From contig AP031437.1 of assembly GCA_042854365.1 (NCBI GenBank), positions 2,108,001 to 2,172,000 of the forward strand: DNA of 64,000 bases, written 5' to 3'. The notes below the pieces were generated by a model. It was given only the letters and a program-made list of their open reading frames with translations, was not told the DNA's origin and did not search any database. Origin of the DNA: Anaeromassilibacillus sp001305115. GTDB lineage: Bacteria; Bacillota; Clostridia; Oscillospirales; Acutalibacteraceae. Below, one piece after another: positions 63,549-64,000 of the stretch. How positions within the stretch are numbered: the first letter of the stretch is position 1; every line of letters starts with the position of its first letter. Made by a program: the position numbers and the translations under genes.

Positions 63549-64000
63549 ATGGCATACGACAAGAACATCCCCATCGAGCTGCAACTTCTGCGCCTCGGTT
63601 CGGACATCGACGGCACCACCATCGCGCGTTACTCCATTGAGGGCGATTACTGGCCGCGCTACTGCATCATGGACGCGCTCGATGATGTGGACACCATGGA
63701 CATCTCAGGTGCCATCGAAGAGACCCTTCACTCCATCCTCGACAACGGCGGCACGCAGGATGACGTGCGCCGTATCATGGGTCTCGTCCCCGAATCAGAG
63801 ATTGACCCGGACACCCTCGAATCCGGTGAATACACCTCCATCGACCTTGGGCTGTGCCTCGACGGTGCGCTGCTATCCTTCAATGAGCTTGTGTCGAGCG
63901 AAATCGACCCCCATGACGCACTCAGCGACCAACAAATTGAGAATATCCAGACCGCGTTCAACAATCTGGCATCCGAAAAACACCTTCCCGCATCCAAGCT
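63549..64000 (+). CDS. Element protein of unknown function, N-terminal part (runs off the window)
   Basis: ATG 63549 preceded by AAAGGTAGG. About 150 residues are visible, starting MAYDKNIPIELQLLRLGSD, acidic, with segments GDYWPRYCIMDALDDVDTMD and SGEYTSIDLGLCLDGALLSF. No domain recognised. The same orientation and short gap suggest it belongs to the same operon as the two preceding genes. Whether it too ends in the common tail motif cannot be seen because the window ends. Confidence 0.75.
   Translation, partial: MAYDKNIPIELQLLRLGSDIDGTTIARYSIEGDYWPRYCIMDALDDVDTMDISGAIEETLHSILDNGGTQDDVRRIMGLVPESEIDPDTLESGEYTSIDLGLCLDGALLSFNELVSSEIDPHDALSDQQIENIQTAFNNLASEKHLPASK

Larger units (their letters stand above)
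45175..64000. mobile_element. Integrative conjugative element, left portion (Tn916/Tn1549-type modules)
   Basis: At about 45,175 base composition changes sharply from AT-rich to GC-rich, and from there all genes use GC-ending codons, unlike the genes at 1-43.7 kb. The content is that of a conjugative element: tyrosine integrase, excisionase, HTH and sigma-factor regulators transcribed leftward, and VirD4, PrgI, VirB4, hydrolase and VirB6-like genes transcribed rightward. The left end lies left of the integrase; the right end and the relaxase are not in the window. The composition suggests an actinobacterial donor such as a Coriobacteriia lineage, which is inference. Confidence 0.9.

Noticed and set aside
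1..64000. tRNA, rRNA and CRISPR arrays
   Set aside because: No cloverleaf-like sequence with conserved GTTC arm, no rRNA core sequence, and no short regularly spaced repeats with unique spacers were seen; the ~190-bp repeats are far too long and have coding origin.

Overview
The window looks like the chromosome of a spore-forming, Gram-positive anaerobe of the Oscillospirales (Ruminococcaceae/Oscillospiraceae type). The basis is the housekeeping gene order, the sporulation genes yqfC, yqfD and ylbJ, a two-gene SUF system, and large secreted plant-glycan enzymes ending in FIVAR-like helices and a C-terminal domain that I recall as common in gut Clostridia. The genus is inference. I recognise no rRNA, tRNA or CRISPR array.

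1-25,971 is ordinary core genome. From left to right: the start of the dcw cluster (rsmH, mraZ with its promoter and MraZ boxes), a coaD/rsmD group, uvrC, an HPr protein, the SRP/ribosome operon (ylxM-ffh-rpsP-khpA-rimM-trmD), mutS2, and the operon yqfC-yqfD-phoH-ybeY-dgkA-era-yqzL-recO. All of these are on the minus strand. Plus-strand genes follow: ylbJ, a small cysteine protein, a tandem GNAT protein, sufC-sufB, an AraC regulator and a FAD/Rieske oxidoreductase. The ylxM promoter is a perfect TTGACA-17-TATAAT with a perfect 14-bp inverted repeat directly after its -10 box.

25,972-45,175 is a plant-glycan region. It starts with a decayed multimodular glycosidase (GH2-like C-terminus, NPCBM, dockerin). 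Two very large intact secreted enzymes follow, both on the minus strand: a GH43 enzyme of 1364 residues and a GH127 enzyme of 1935 residues. Their last ~1.2 kb of coding sequence is almost the same. The spaces downstream of both genes (28.8-30.2 and 34.7-37.9 kb) are filled with ~190-bp repeats. Many of these are copies of the last ~25 codons of these enzymes plus 3' flank, and others are older decayed copies. I know of no description of such an array of orphan 3' gene ends.

About 45,175 to the right edge is the left part of an integrative conjugative element with clearly higher GC content and GC-ending codons, probably from an actinobacterial (Coriobacteriia-like) lineage. Int, Xis, a HTH protein and a sigma factor run leftward. 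The conjugation genes run rightward: an orphan N-terminal protein, a stand-alone VirD4 fragment paralog, VirD4, two Maff2-type peptides, PrgI, VirB4, a lysozyme/NlpC hydrolase, an anchored protein and a VirB6-like protein. These are followed by a run of acidic proteins of unknown function. Five proteins of the element end in the same 15-residue motif (L-x7-R-x2-S-x2-L) before a short hydrophilic tail, which I consider the most promising uncharacterised signal here. No relaxase is visible, and the right end lies outside the window.
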